A stretch of 64,000 nt of DNA from positions 638,890,523 to 638,954,522 of the forward strand of contig OX422208.1 of assembly GCA_949130495.1 (NCBI GenBank), read 5' to 3'. Position 1 is the stretch's first letter; each line of letters starts with the position of its first letter. This DNA is from Sambucus nigra (taxonomy: Eukaryota; Streptophyta; Magnoliopsida; Dipsacales; Adoxaceae). Under the pieces are notes generated by a model, which worked only from the letters and a program-made list of their open reading frames with translations, did not search any database and had not been told where the DNA came from. Positions 46,771-59,961 of the stretch are shown here, one piece after another. The position numbers and the translations under genes were made by a program.

Positions 46771-46783
46771 CATTGGGGGCTTC
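46771..46783 (+). promoter_or_regulatory. Polypurine tract region of the Tat element
   Basis: 'cattgggggcttc' directly precedes the 3' LTR. It is short and ends in pyrimidines, but its position is right. Confidence 0.6.
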
Positions 46784-47296
46784 TGTTGATACCAAATTTA
46801 TTCTGCTGATGTAAACTAATCACTTGAAGGCACGTGTCAACCTACGTGGCAAATACAAATACTTTAGATGAACAACATACTGTCACCAAGCGACTCAGGC
46901 GCCCCGGGCAACTTAAGCGTACCGAGCAACTTAAGCGTACCGAGAAACTCAAGTGGTCTGAGCTACTTAGCGTGCAGAGCATCAGAATGAAAAGATAGCT
47001 ACGCATTAAATGCACATTATTATCGTATAAATGTATATGTCTACTAGATAACAACGCATTATCTTTTCATATGTACAGCCTCAAGAAAATAAATACATTG
47101 TAACTTCCTCATAAGAAGGGGACTTGGGATCTCTTGGTAAACCTATTATCAAGATTCCAAATAAACAGTCAGCAATACAAACACAGTGGACGTAGGCCAT
47201 TTTCATTAGGCTGAACCACTTTAAAAATCTTTTGTCTTATTAATTTATTTATTTGTGATTGATTAATTAGAGATAATCTAGTTTTTTACATCAACA
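46784..47296 (+). mobile_element. 3' LTR of the Tat element
   Basis: 513 bp, about 92 percent identical to the 5' LTR by eye, mostly transitions. Confidence 0.95.
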
Positions 47297-47301
47297 CATA
47301 T
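47297..47301. repeat. Target-site duplication CATAT (right)
   Basis: Matches 31292-31296. Confidence 0.85.
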
Positions 47302-49179
47302 ATATGCTCATATATTAATATCAAACTCAGTTGCTTGTGGTCTACATTGGATTACTATTTTTTTATGTTGTCGAAATTTCATTCGGTTCCGTTATGAATC
47401 CGAAATTAGTAATTGGGTTTTGTTGTATTGTTGATTTTGGTTAAATAATTATCCACCAATTTGATTACATATAGAAATGCGATAAAAATGAACTCTCGAA
47501 CAATTATGAGTAATCATATTTTTTTTCTAAAATATGTACTAGGCTCGTTGTCATTATTCTGATAAAATTGTAACTTTTCTTTTAAAAATATGTTTAAAAC
47601 GAGTTACGATACCAAATGGCTCAAAATTATATCATTATATTCTGAGATGATATTAAAAGCCATTGTTATTAAAAATATTGTTATGCAGGTGTTGGACAAT
47701 TGGTTGTGTTGTGTTGACTAATATTGAAAGTGGCATGACCGCTAGTTTATAGTCCAAATAAGGAAGGAAGTTTTCGACTTTATTTTAATTTTATTGTGTT
47801 GCGAACATTCATTTTATACTCACTATAACGATGTTCACACTCGGATAATATAAAATATAACATACAGAGAATAGTAAACTCCAACACGGTGTCAGATTAT
47901 AACTAATATTTTAATTAATATAATTAAACAATTGATCTCGAACTAACTTTGGAATTAATATTTTTGGAACTATATATTGGGACAATACCCGAAAAAAGAT
48001 CTTTACATTCGTATAAAATTGTGGATTTTGTTAAAATAGTCAAATAATATATTTGAATCGATTAATACTTAAAAAAAATATAAAATCATTGCTTATTCAA
48101 ACAAACCGAGTCTTTTGATTCCGTATAAATAATATTTTTTCAAAAATTATACTATTCAAATATATATTTTCCATATAAACATATTTTCTAAATTCCAAAT
48201 ATTACTTATTTTTTCAACGATTTAAAAAGCATAATTTAGAATTATATATGAAATTCCTATATTTATGCTTGTCATAGCATAAGCTTTATTTGTATTTAGT
48301 TACCGAACCATGTCAGATAGCCTAAACCCGAACCATATTTCCCAAACACCGATATACCCACTCTCATTTAAACCCACAAGACAAATAACTACGGGATCTG
48401 GAATTCAACAATGAAAGATCCTTAAATAATGACAAAAGGCTCGTAAAAGCCGGTAGGTGGTTCTATTTCACTAATATACCTTGAACTTATGTCTTTGACA
48501 TTACTTCTTGTTATATCACTATGTGATAGCTTTGAACTCGTATTATCATTTATGAACTCTTTAGTAGTTCAACTATACTGTGATTATTAATTCAATCCTT
48601 TATTTGATTAAATTGAAGACAACCCAATCCTGATAACCTATTTGACTTCAGTAAATTATCCGTATTGCAGTACAGCATTGTATCCTATTGAATAATGATT
48701 TGATCTGTTTTACCATATTTCTGCATACCCTACAGGTTATTAAACTTTGGTTTCAATCATCTGATTTGCAGCATAGGCTACCATTTTATAACAATGAAAC
48801 CTTTAGTAGCATACCTTATGATCCAAGGATTAGACCCGATAAACCCTTAGTAAATCTAACTGGCCTGAAGCACTCAGATGTTGAGTGCCTTGTCGTTATA
48901 TTTGCTCTACGTATGAGTGCCACTCTAGTTAAGTGTGCCAAGTTATTTGGTTATTGTTCAAGTGCATTTTATGCCTTGAGGGATATTATAATGGTATGTT
49001 TATGCATTTTTAGCCCCTATAGACGATAATTTATGGGTTGTCGTATTATAGTCTAAACCTTATTTATAACTCGATAAACACCATATCCGGTTATAATCAT
49101 CGTACAATTCTTTCACATATCGCAGACTTCAGTGTACCCCTGTTTAGTTATATTGATATTTCGTGTTGCTTGAGATTAC
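47302..49179. other. AT-rich stretch, no recognised genes
   Basis: It continues the sequence interrupted at 31296. A 'ttgttatgcag' near 47680 could be a splice acceptor, but no reading frame follows. Nothing else is identifiable. Confidence 0.3.
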
Positions 49180-49548
49180 TATACAATGTTTGTATTTTGA
49201 GCATTTTAAACCTAGTTATGTTATTCCCATATTTACATTGTTATAAAACTAGAATTATCTATGGGGAAAAGATTTTCTTATTCTTTAATTTTCAGTTATT
49301 TCACACAGGTACCAATATGCCATGAAGAATAGTTTAGAGATCAGATGATACATAGAGACAAAAAAAGGTCATATTAGAAGAAAAGGATACTAGTTAGCAC
49401 GAGAAATACTTTTGTATTCTTCCTAAATTTCAGTTGTAACATATTTTAGAATCATTAAATTCCTCAGTTATTTCAGTATTCAGATTTATTTATTGTTTAA
49501 TAATTATTAGGTTAACCCTCACCCTCGGTAAAAAATCGGGATGTGATA
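49180..49548 (+). mobile_element. 3' end of an old gypsy-type LTR
   Basis: The end reads 'ggttaaccctcaccctcggt' then 'cgggatgtgata', a wording common at the 3' ends of plant chromovirus LTRs (normally ending GTGACA), and is followed at once by a PBS. The LTR start could not be located. Confidence 0.5.
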
Positions 49549-49550
49549 GT

Positions 49551-49561
49551 TGGTATCAGAG
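49551..49561 (+). promoter_or_regulatory. Primer-binding site of the old gypsy element
   Basis: TGGTATCAGAG two bases after the LTR end. The following base differs from the usual C. Confidence 0.6.
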
Positions 49562-52500
49562 ATCAACTAGGTTAAGTAGCCTATGTGGGACATAAGATGA
49601 GCATTAGTATCAAGTGAGTTATTTAAACCGTAAGGATGGTGAGAATAAGATTTTTACACTTGAGTATGGAAATCGATCTCAATATTTTATGTTAGGATCT
49701 TGGTTAATAAAAGGTTTTGGATGATATAAATAGTAATTGATATTCGTACGAAATGTTTATATTAATTGTGAGAATAAGTTCTTGAACTATGATTTGGAGA
49801 TATGTGATTAGTTTCAATATTTAGATTGTACGCGATCGGACGAATCACTAAGAATTTTGGGATTGTTAGCGAGGTTATTGAGGATTTAGAAATATACTAA
49901 GAAAATTATCTTAGGACGGTATTGTATACACTATACTCCATAAGTCTGTACGTACAAGATTGTTCTTTTATCTACATTATTCAATTGATACTCCCTTTGA
50001 AAATGATTTACTTCATTTCGAATTCTAACAACTTTCATTCTTGGGAGTTATTTCACTTATCTATTAAACTTTTATTATCAGCTTCCGCATTGTACTCTTT
50101 TTATACTGTATCCTATTCCCAATAGATTACGAAAAGAATTATTTATGTTAGAATGGTACCTGTTCAGGAGTAGATAAGCAACTATTCAAAGAGATTGTTA
50201 ATGGATATTGGGAATTCTTGAGAAGAAACGTTGAAGGCATTAGAAATATTATGATAGACCATTCTACTCTTTAGAACGTAACGCATTACCTAGTGAATCA
50301 TATCCCATGATTATAATTTTCCCAAATTTTACAGGAACTTGGTTACTAATTTTGATTATTTAATCACTACCATATGCCTTGTAACCAACGTTAAATTATT
50401 TCCCCAGCTTATCGTGACTTAGAATGTTTTTGAAAATCTTATCTCTAGAAACACTATGGGCTCCATATAAAAATATAATTCTTATCCTAAACAACGAGCC
50501 TAGCTGTAATTACATGAAAGCTTACATCATACCTCTACATGACTTGGATACCCCAAATGTATCTTTATTAAAACTCATTTTCATAAGGGAACCCTAATAT
50601 GGAAACCAGATAATCTTTTTATTAGACAATATGATTTTTCATCCCAAGAAGTGATTGATAAAACGAACAAATTCCCTCGTCCTTTTACATAGGAAGAAAT
50701 ATGAATAGGCCATGTGAATGTTAATAACTCGTGTTAGTAACTTTGGCATATATTACCAAGACAACCTAAGCTTTCCGTGAATTAATGGTTGTTTACTTTA
50801 GTCCACCATATTGTTATAGTATCTAAAAATTACTAGTCCCGGATTGCCGTTATTTTTCTTATTAAGTTACTGTGAATTATCAGAAATAATTACTCGTTTA
50901 TGAAAAAAAATCTATACACATGTACTGGAACCTTATGCTTTAATCATACAGATCCCATGACCACAACAAGTTACATTCGATAACAGGTATTCCTATTACG
51001 TTATGATAAAATTTAGATTAGTTGACTCCATTATTCGATATAGTTCAATTACTTTGAACGTATGTAAGATCCTTTAACAGATAATTGAATTAGTGACCCA
51101 ATTAGTTTTAGAATTCTTTCTTACGAATATCTATCAAGTATCTCGGAATAATCATTCTACATCGTACCCTTATAATCTTTTAGAATTCGAAAGCACTGAC
51201 AGATTAAAAATAAACATCAATGGACCCCTTTAGCATCTAAAATCGTTACACGTTTCATTATCATTTGTATATCGTAACCACTCAAATTAAGATAATCATA
51301 GATTTAGACCCCGTTACATCTACTTACATTCACCCTTTTACCAACGCTTCAAATATCTAGGTAGCCTCATCTACGAGTACTCTATAACTTTTATACTTGT
51401 GTTACATTTTGGATAAAAATAGGGAACCTTAATCTATTAGTGGACGATAAGAAATACTAAGTAACTTGAGGATACCCGTGTTTGAAATATGTCTTCACCC
51501 GATAGGACTTGATTTAGAATTAGAAATGTCGAATAGACTTTAGAAAGGATATAATACAAGTTAGATTGTCATCCAAAAAGATAAACGTTATAGGCGACAT
51601 TTAAAATCGTGGTATTACTAGGAAACTTAACCATCTGACCTTATAAAATGTCATGGATACCAAAGAACCATGTGAACGTTCGTGAAACCTGCACTTTTCC
51701 AAATTTCACCAATAGCATTGTCTATTCGAACCTAAGAAAGCAAACCTTAGAATGACAATCTCCAATATCCCTTTGTTATGAAACCCAAACCAGAATGAGA
51801 ACTAAGAGTTATGTTACAATAGGAAAACGAACCTATAATTTATAAATAGATTACATACCCCTCTATGTGGAAAGATATCACAAAAATCTCATCGCTCTAT
51901 ATTCAAGATACACCCCAGAAACTTAAGAACGTATCAAGCAGAGAAGGAATATTAGTAGAGACCAATATAAGAATGGCGTTAAGAACTTTTTGCGAAATTA
52001 TTATACTTGTTACCAAGTCTAGATAAGACACCAGTATTCCCATGAATTCCATTAACGTTTTCTAATCAAGGAACAAGAATGTATCGCATCACAATGAATT
52101 TTATTATTTGAATGTTTCATGTGTCTCAAGGATACAATTCAGTATGAATGATAGTAAACTAACTCGCCAAAGTTGCCCTTTTCTCCCAACAAAGATTATT
52201 GATTATTTTCAATTTTCTGGTAGAAGATTTATAGTAATATGATTAACATGAACAAGCTTATAGTCCTTGAGTACAAGGAATAGGCATACCTAGAAGGCCA
52301 GATAACCTTGAATGTTGGAATAAGAATATGCTCTTTTAGATTATACTTACCACCTAAATGAATGAACTTAGACGAAACCTCATTATGATTTAATAGCATC
52401 TTACCTTGACCATGTGACTTAATGCTAGTAAGCACAAGTATGAGATATTATGACTACAAATACATCAATATACAACAATAAAGAGCAATACACCCTTATA

Positions 52501-53584
52501 AATATATCCCCATTAGTAGTATCTTCATATTAAATGATATCTATGTTAGTAACTTTATTTCCATTGTTATACGAACTATGTTTAAGGAAACCCTTTTCAT
52601 TATCAGTAGTACATCTTGGACTACGTAAACCCCATTCATCTAAGAGATCCAAATTTTCCAAATTTATAGGATATATTTGGTATAGCCCTGATGTATCTTA
52701 AAAGAATCCTTTTTTTCTAGTATGAGTATGGAAAATTTCTCGAGGATAATTCTACACTATTAGATATCATACTTATAATAAATTTTAGTAAATTTATGTA
52801 ACCCCATAACTATCCAAATTAATGGACCTACTTACAATACCCAACCTTTATCAGATGCTGCCTTATATCTCAATTAGTGGATTGAAATTCCTATAATAGC
52901 CCTGGTTATTAGATGAAAAATAGATTGGATTTAGTTATCGTTATAAACATGTTATTACCATACCTTGCTCACCTTTACTATTGTAGAGGGGGCTTGAAGG
53001 GAATCTTGAGATTAAAGATAATTCCCCCATTAATAACAGTGTTTGGGATTAACACAGCGAGGCAGCTCAGCGTAGCAGCTCACACTTTAGCTTATCGTGT
53101 TACTTAGTCATATCATATCTTTTTTTTATATTGACTATGAGATATAATGATTGTAATAATGTAACAATTATAATGGCATTAAGTGTAAGGTCGAACGGTA
53201 CTCTCGAGAGACTAGGCTTGGCAGGGCCTGGGAGAGCTTTCATGTTCTATCGAATGACCTCGTCGTGGGAACTTCGGAGGGACTTGGTTTGGAGGATTGA
53301 GAAGTTCAGCACCATTGGGTCTTTTCTTGACCATCTTAGATACACCTGTTAAAACACCAAAAGACTTTGACCGTGGAAACTTGGGCGGAGTAGCCTTGAG
53401 TCCCATCGGGCGTTGAGTTTTGAACCAAAAAACCCTATACTTAATGTCACATCTACTTTATGTGATGTCACTCGCCAGCTAGGTAATGTCAAATCTGTAC
53501 TTGAGTAAACCACCGTAGTATTTGGGGTTGTCAGATAGTTGGTGAGCCACCTCTGTGATGACATCCCCCTGACACAGTGGTTAG
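49562..53584. other. Heavily eroded AT-rich DNA without recognised genes
   Basis: This should contain the gag-pol of the element whose PBS is at 49551, but no domain motif can be read in any frame; open frames are all short. The composition changes to more GC-rich DNA at about 53170-53580 (tcctggggagaaattccg lies at the beginning of the next feature). Nothing further supported. Confidence 0.35.
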
Positions 53585-55332
53585 GCAAAGAATTACCCCA
53601 CCCATGACTCGGATTTGGTGGCAGTCGTATTTGCACTTCGGATTTGGAGACATTATCTCCTGGGGAGAAATTCCGTTTATTCACAGACCACAAGTCATTA
53701 CAGTACCTCTTCACGCAGAAGGAGCTATATATGCGTCAACGTCGATGGCTTGAGTTTGTGAAGGATTATCAGTTCGATATCAAATACCACCCAGGGAACG
53801 CTAACTTCATAACAGTCGTGTTAAGCCATAGGCCAGTAGGTGAGCTAGCCGAGGTGTGGAGAGCAAAGTGGAAGGAGTTGGGACACCAGGACGCAGTGGC
53901 CCGATCATTCATGTTTGTGATGATAGTTACACCCCAGATACAGGCCCAGGCAGTAGACTAGTTCGGTCAAGAGCAGATAGTACGATTACTAGTATAGGGG
54001 GCCGAGTCATATACCGTCAGTTCATACGGGGGCTTACGCTTCAATGGAAGGTTAGCTGTTCCTGAGGGGGAGGACTTACGACACGAGGTGATGACAGAGT
54101 ATCACGGTTTGCTATTATCGGTACATCCTGGTGGGGATAATATGTACCAGGATATGAGGTGACAGTACTGGTGGAGAGGAATGAAGAGGAATATTTCCGA
54201 GTTCATTTCGAAATGTGCCACTTATCATCTAGTAAAGGTAGACCATCAAAGATCGGCTAGACTTCTACAGTCATTAGAGGTTCCAATGTGGAAATAGGAA
54301 AGAATTTTCATGGACTTCATCACGGGGTTACCTATATGGCTGAGAGGTCACGATTCCATATGGGTAATCGTGGATCGATTGACCATAGTTGCCCATTTTT
54401 TGTCAGCTCGGACACACTACACTACGGGATAGTATGCCCAGATCTTCATAGCTGAGATAGTAAGACTCCATGGGGTTCCTCTCAATATCGTGTGTGACAG
54501 GGACAAAATATTTATGTCATGATTTTGGGAAAGTTTCCAGGAAACTATGGGAACGGGGTTACAGTTGAGTACAGCCTATCACGGGCAGACAGATGGGAAG
54601 ACCGAGCGGACGAATCAGATGTTGGAAGACATGTTGCGTATGTGCATACTTGACTTTGGAGGTTATTGGGAATAGTATCCTCCACTGGTGGAGTTTGCCT
54701 ATAATAACTCCTACCAGCTCACGATTGCTATGGCTCCATTCCAGGCGTTGTACGGTAGACCTTGTCGTTCCCTAGCATGTTGACTAGAGATGGGGGATAA
54801 CAATATCCTTGTGTCAGAGGTGATTCAGGATACTTCGATGAGGATAGAGATGATACAGAGCCGTATTCAAGTTGCGCAGGACTGACAGAAGAGTTACACC
54901 GATGCCAAGAGGTTCGTTTGAGAGTTCAATGTGGGGGACCAGATGCTGCTAAGAGTGCCTCCTATGAAGGGGACTATGCATTTCTGGAAGAATGGGAAGT
55001 TGGTCCCTAGATATGTGGGACCATTCCCTATAATCGAGCGAATTGGGCCAATTGCATATAGACTTGGGTTACCTGAACACTTGCATATGGTCTATGATGT
55101 GTTCCATATTTCCTCACTGAGGAGATATCTACGGAATGATTTGGCCCATACTCACATTGCTTTAGAGGATATTGATCTACAACTAGATAGTTCTTATGAG
55201 GAGGGACGGGTTCCTATTCTAGACCATAGCGAGAGGAAATTGAGGTCGAAGATAGTACCATTAGTACGTGTTCAGTGGCGGCATCATAATATCGATGAGT
55301 CTACCTGGGAGCGCGAGGATGAGATGCGATAG
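53585..55332 (+). pseudogene. 3' pol fragment of a second Tekay element (RNase H, integrase, chromodomain)
   Basis: It starts abruptly inside RNase H ([23 protein letters not shown]), then [15 protein letters not shown], and shows the integrase zinc finger, FMDFITGLP near 54310, GPFPIIERIGPIAYRL near 55020 and the chromodomain (VRVQWRHHNIDESTWERED) up to 55332. It is closely related to the Tekay copy at 18.8 kb but clearly distinct. At least ten in-frame stops occur, many of them TGA or TAG where CGA, CAG or TGG is expected (54161 TGA, 54430 TAG, 54673 TAG, 55329 TAG). The 5' half of the element is absent. Confidence 0.9.
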
Positions 55333-55399
55333 CGTTATCGAGAGTTATTTTTTCCAGGTATATTTCATTTTCGAATTTTGGGATGAAATTATGTTATTA

Positions 55400-55407
55400 G
55401 GGGGAAG
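55400..55407 (+). promoter_or_regulatory. Polypurine tract of the second Tekay element
   Basis: 'ggggggaag'-type run matching that of the first Tekay element, two bases before the LTR. Confidence 0.75.
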
Positions 55408-55409
55408 TA

Positions 55410-57995
55410 TGTAATATCCCGTAATTTTTATTGATTTTATTTAATGGGATTAATTAAATTAAATGGGTTAATTATTTGGAAAGTAATCCAGATTTAAATA
55501 CCAGTGGGATGAGACTTGGTATTTGATTATGATAATAATGTTGAATATTACTGGGTGAATATAGTAATATATGATTATGGAATTTATTATAATTATCGCG
55601 AGTCATAAATACGATAATTTGGAAATTAAGTTGGGACGCGCGTGTCAGTCACGTCAGGAATTAATTTAATTGGATTTAAAAGTAAATTATATTTATGTCA
55701 ACTTTATAGTCATTTCGAGTGCACCAATGTGTCTGAAAGGGTCAAAATAGTCCGAAAACACTAGCCGGGGGTTTAGTTTGGGTCACGGGGCATTTTTAGG
55801 CCAAACCGACAACCCGGGAGGGTATTTTAGTCCTTTTAATTTTTAAAGGATTTTTACCCACGAAATTTAGGCTTTATTTATTAGCCAATATTAGGGACAT
55901 TAGGGCCATTATCTTCCAAAACCAAGTAGTGGGCAACGTGAGAAAGAGGAGAAGTTCCAAAGAAGGTTGCAAGGCCATAACCACCACACACCACCACTAT
56001 CGTCGGATTTGTGACCGGAGAGAGGAAGAGAACCAACCCTTAACGTCATCAATGGATCAGAACATCAATTTACCAATAAAGTGATTTGATTCATTAAGTT
56101 TCAGGGAATAATTTATCCATAATAGTTTAGGATTTTATGGTATCCATGATAATATTGAAAACTAATGAAACTTGGAGATGAAACCTTAATTCTGGGAAGT
56201 AATTGTATGTAGTTTGATTTTGGAAGTATTCTAATAATGAAATCAGAAACCATGCTTAGTTAAAAATGGATTTATGAAGAGGTATATGATGATTCTTGAA
56301 GAAAATAGAATAAATAGGGTTTTCATGATAATATGATGATTTGATTCAAGAAAATGCTAATTGATGATGATTTAGGAATTCTGGAACGTTAAGATGCATG
56401 TGTTTAAGTTTTATGATGAACCAATATGCTTACTTTAGGATTTAACATCTCGTAATAAAGATTTGGGACAAAACTGGGACTGAAAATGAAGAAAACCCAT
56501 AACCTACACATGCTTGATCGATCGATCGACATTCATAGGTCGATCGATTGACTGGGTCGATCGATCGATCTCCCCAGCAACTGTGACCTTTTTCCCCTTT
56601 TGAATTTAAGTGTTTCCAGCCATCGAACGTTGTAATTGGGGATTATGTGAATACATTTGGACTTTAGGGAGACCAGTAAGGATATATTGAAGCCCGGAAC
56701 ATATTAGAATTTGGTTGGAATGTAGTGTTGAATTTACGAGTGTTCGGCGAGTAATTTCCTATTTTATGATGCGAGAACATGATTTAAAATTCTTAGGAGT
56801 GATAAGTTAAGATTTGGGACATAAATAAGGACCTCGGAGTACTGAATTGATATGTGGGATACATAGGAGACTTAATAACCTCTTCGGATAGGTTTTAAGT
56901 ACTCGAAACTATACGACGTGAGACTTATCGGTAGAATATATTATGTATAATCTGGAATAATAATAGTGTACGAATTAGACTAACGATATATGGCTGAAAA
57001 TATACCTTTAATGATATAACAGTTATCTAAGTTGTGTGAATCCATAGTATATGGATTATTATGTGTATGACATACCTACCATACTTGCTATCATGGGAGG
57101 TCGGCTTTCGAAATAGGTCCATTTAATCTTTATGTGCCTACGGGGGGATTTAGATTGGTACCTTAAGGACATAGGGATGTGAATGGCTTATTTGTGAGTT
57201 GATAAGTCAGCTGACCATGGGAGCGTAGGTATGTGCATGACCCATGGGTATGTGAACTATGTTCGCCTCCAATATGTGTGATTTTATTTATAGCAAAGGT
57301 TACTGAGCGATTCAGAACACGTAGTCCTTATGTATGTGATGTACCTGGATTCGATAGCAGAGTATGTGTGCACCGCGGCATAGCCTAGGGGTGCCCTATT
57401 TGTATATTTGTGCTGAGAATAATATACTTGTATTTATTTCAGACTCTTTGTTAAAGTGTTAATATGAATAATTGAGACATTTTTAATCGGATTAAAAATG
57501 AGAATTTTCTATCGTAATTGTTATAAATTAATCTGGTCAATGAAAAGGTGAGTTACACGCAGGATATATTAGAATGATAATTTGAGGATAGGAAGTGATA
57601 TGACTAGTTAGTTAACGGCATAACTAGGATGGGTTAAGGATATACGTTTGGCGTGCATATTAGTTGATGGGTGAGGGACTCATGTGAGAGCACGTAACTA
57701 ACATGTATATAATATTTACTATTTAATGCAATTAAACACTTGCTATATTTTTAAACTGTTTTCACCTCGGGATCTGACCCATTTGCTTTCAAATCTATTT
57801 TTCTTGTAAAACCCTTTAGGTGCCCAGCCACAGGGACGCCAAGCATAGTAGTTCCATTACTTTGACGTGTTGTAGCTGCTGTGAAAGTTACAGGATCTCG
57901 ATATTAGACACCTCCACATTCTGCATTTGATTCTATTCAGGGTCACTCATCTGTTAGGGCATGTCGTCCATTTCCATTTAGAGATAGTATTCTCA
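55410..57995 (+). mobile_element. 3' LTR of the second Tekay element, truncated at its 3' end
   Basis: It starts TGTAATATCCCG. The shared LTR blocks occur at matching offsets: 'gacatacctaccatacttgc' at 57069 and 'ggtgcccagccacagggacg' at about 57820. Similarity to other Tekay LTRs ends near 57995, where CACTA transposase sequence begins. About 370 bp of the expected LTR end is missing. Confidence 0.85.
56513..56575. repeat. Cluster of GATCGATC palindromes in the second Tekay LTR
   Basis: 'gatcgatcgatcgac', 'ggtcgatcgattgac' and 'ggtcgatcgatcgatc' follow each other about 1.1 kb from the LTR start, the same offset as the TTCGAA cluster in the first family. Confidence 0.85.
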
Positions 57996-58009
57996 GACTT
58001 TCAGTTTGT

Positions 58010-59958
58010 CGAAGTCTTTTTATGAAGCGCTCAAGCTTATTACAAACTTAGGTCCAGAGTACAAGAAGATACATTCATGCCCTAATAATCGCATGTTATA
58101 TTGGAATGAAACATAACATGAGAGTGAAAGTCAAAAGTGCCATACCCCAAGATATAAACAATCAAAGGCTCAAACACGTGACGATCTTACAATAGATTGA
58201 AAAATTCCTACGAAGGTGATAAGATACTTCCCTTTAACATCAAGACTTTAAAGGCTATATATGTCATCGAAGACAGCATCACAGATGAGATGGCATGTCG
58301 AGGAATGTATTGATGATTGAAATGTAAGGCATCCCACTTATTCTCTCGCGTGGAAAATATTCGATGACATTTATCCAGATTTTGCTAAGGACTCGCGGAA
58401 TATCAAACTTGGATTATCTAGTGATGGATTAACCCATTAAGTAGATTGAGTATTATTCATGGCACGTGGCCTGTAATTGTGATAATATATAACTTTCCCC
58501 CAATGGTTGTGTATTAAGCAACCATATATGACATTACCGATACAAGTTGATGGTTCTCACAGGCCTACTATTGACATTGATGTTTATTTGTGCCTTTTAA
58601 TTAATGAGCTAAAGGAATTATGGGGTAGGGGTCACTTATGATTCATTATGTAATCAAATGTTTAAAATGCGTGCATCATAGCTAAGGACAATAAGTTATT
58701 TTCCCGAATATGCTAATTTTTTGGATATAGCACTAAAGGTAAATTGGCATGTCCTTGTTGTCACAAGTGTACTCACTCTCGTAGGTTAAAGAATGGAGGT
58801 AAAATTTATTATATGAGCCATTGTCGATGGTTTTCGAAGGGGAATATATTTCAAATAGATAAAACATCATTCTATAGTGAAGTTGAGTTGGATACAAAGC
58901 CCATTCGACTATCTAGAGCTGAAATGTTTGTTAAGGTAAAGGACATCAATAATATGTTTGGGAAGATCCAGATCTGGAACTCAAGAGGAAAGTGGAAGAT
59001 AATAAATATGGGAACCTCATATATAATTGGTAGAAATGAAGTGTGTGTTTTTTAGTTAAAATATTGGAAGGATAATTTAATACGCCACAATCTTGATATA
59101 ATGCATATTGAGAAGAATGTATACAATAATGTGGCATGGACATTATTAAATGTTTATACTAAGGGAAAGGATAATCTAAATTCTTGTCTTGATCACAAGA
59201 AATAGGTATTTGCAAGTCACTGCATCCTCAAAGACGGGAAAACAACAAATATTATTTTCCACCAATATTTTTCACATTAGATAATAAAGGAAAAGACATA
59301 GTTTGTAAAATATTGAAGAAGGTGAAAGTTCCAAATGGTTATGTTTTGAACGTATCGCGTCGTGTCAACCTTAAACAACATACTATATCGGGACTCAAGA
59401 GTCATGACAACCATATCTTAATGCAAGAGCTAATTCATGTGTCCCTAAGAAATGTTTTGCCTAAAAATGAGCTTGGGCCAATAATTGAGTTGAGTAGATT
59501 GTTTAAGAGTGGGTACCCAAATGTAATAAATGTAATCGATTTATATCATGCTCAATCTCGTATTGAGCTCATGCTTTTCCATCTTGAGAGGATCCTTCCG
59601 CATTCATTCACTTGGTTATTTGTTTAGTAGAAGAGGGGAAGATCGGAGGAACACGACAATACCGGTTGATGTACGCTATTGAGAAGTGTGGTATCAGTTG
59701 TGATTTTTTGTGTTATTTTTGTCATCTCACTGTAAGCATTTTTATTTCCATCTATATTAAAAGTTCCCCCACGATAAATAATTATTCACATTAAAGAATT
59801 ATATGAAGACCTGTAGTAATCCGGAAGGTTCAATTGCACAAGGATATTAGATAGAAGAATGATTAACGTTTTGTTCAATGTACATGGAGGATGCTGAGAT
59901 AAAATATAGCCGACCAATAGGGCATGACGAAGGAAATACTCATGATATAAAATGTGGT
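58010..59958 (+). pseudogene. CACTA TNP2-type transposase pseudogene with DUF4218-like part
   Basis: Frames in order read KSFYEALKLITNLGPEYKKIHSCPNN near 58015, IPTKVIRYFPLTS and LYMSSKTASQMRWHVEE near 58200-58300, DIDVYLCLLINELKELWG near 58575, KGKLACPCCHKCTHSRRLKNG near 58735, RHNLDIMHIEKNVYNN near 59080, LKSHDNHILMQELIHVSLRNVLP near 59390 and SRPIGHDEGN near 59910. This is the standard order of plant TNP2 transposase followed by the DUF4218 region. Stops and frameshifts are frequent. No terminal repeats remain; it is bounded left by a truncated LTR and right by another LTR. TNP2 catalyses CACTA excision and insertion. Confidence 0.9.
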
Positions 59959-59961
59959 CAT

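Larger units (their letters stand above)
31297..47296 (+). mobile_element. Complete Tat/Retand-like Ty3/Gypsy element with antisense genes
   Basis: 513-bp LTRs at 31297-31809 and 46784-47296 start TGTTGATACC and end TCAACA. The 5-bp duplication CATAT lies at 31292-31296 and 47297-47301. Inside are a PBS, gag, protease, RT, RNase H, a second RNase H, integrase, a 32-bp minisatellite, two antisense genes and a polypurine tract. The second RNase H and antisense genes place it in the Tat lineage; amplified tandem repeats in this position are known from Retand elements. The LTRs differ at about 41 of 513 positions, so it is clearly older than the Tekay copy. A CACTA element interrupts it. Confidence 0.95.

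Noticed and set aside
48688..49325. Two plus-strand frames of 95-113 codons
   Set aside because: They fall in the old LTR region before the PBS at 49551; no domain is recognised.
52229..52435. Minus-strand 68-codon frame (SHGQGKMLLNHNEV...)
   Set aside because: It looks protein-like, but I could not match it to a family and no neighbouring exons or domains support it.
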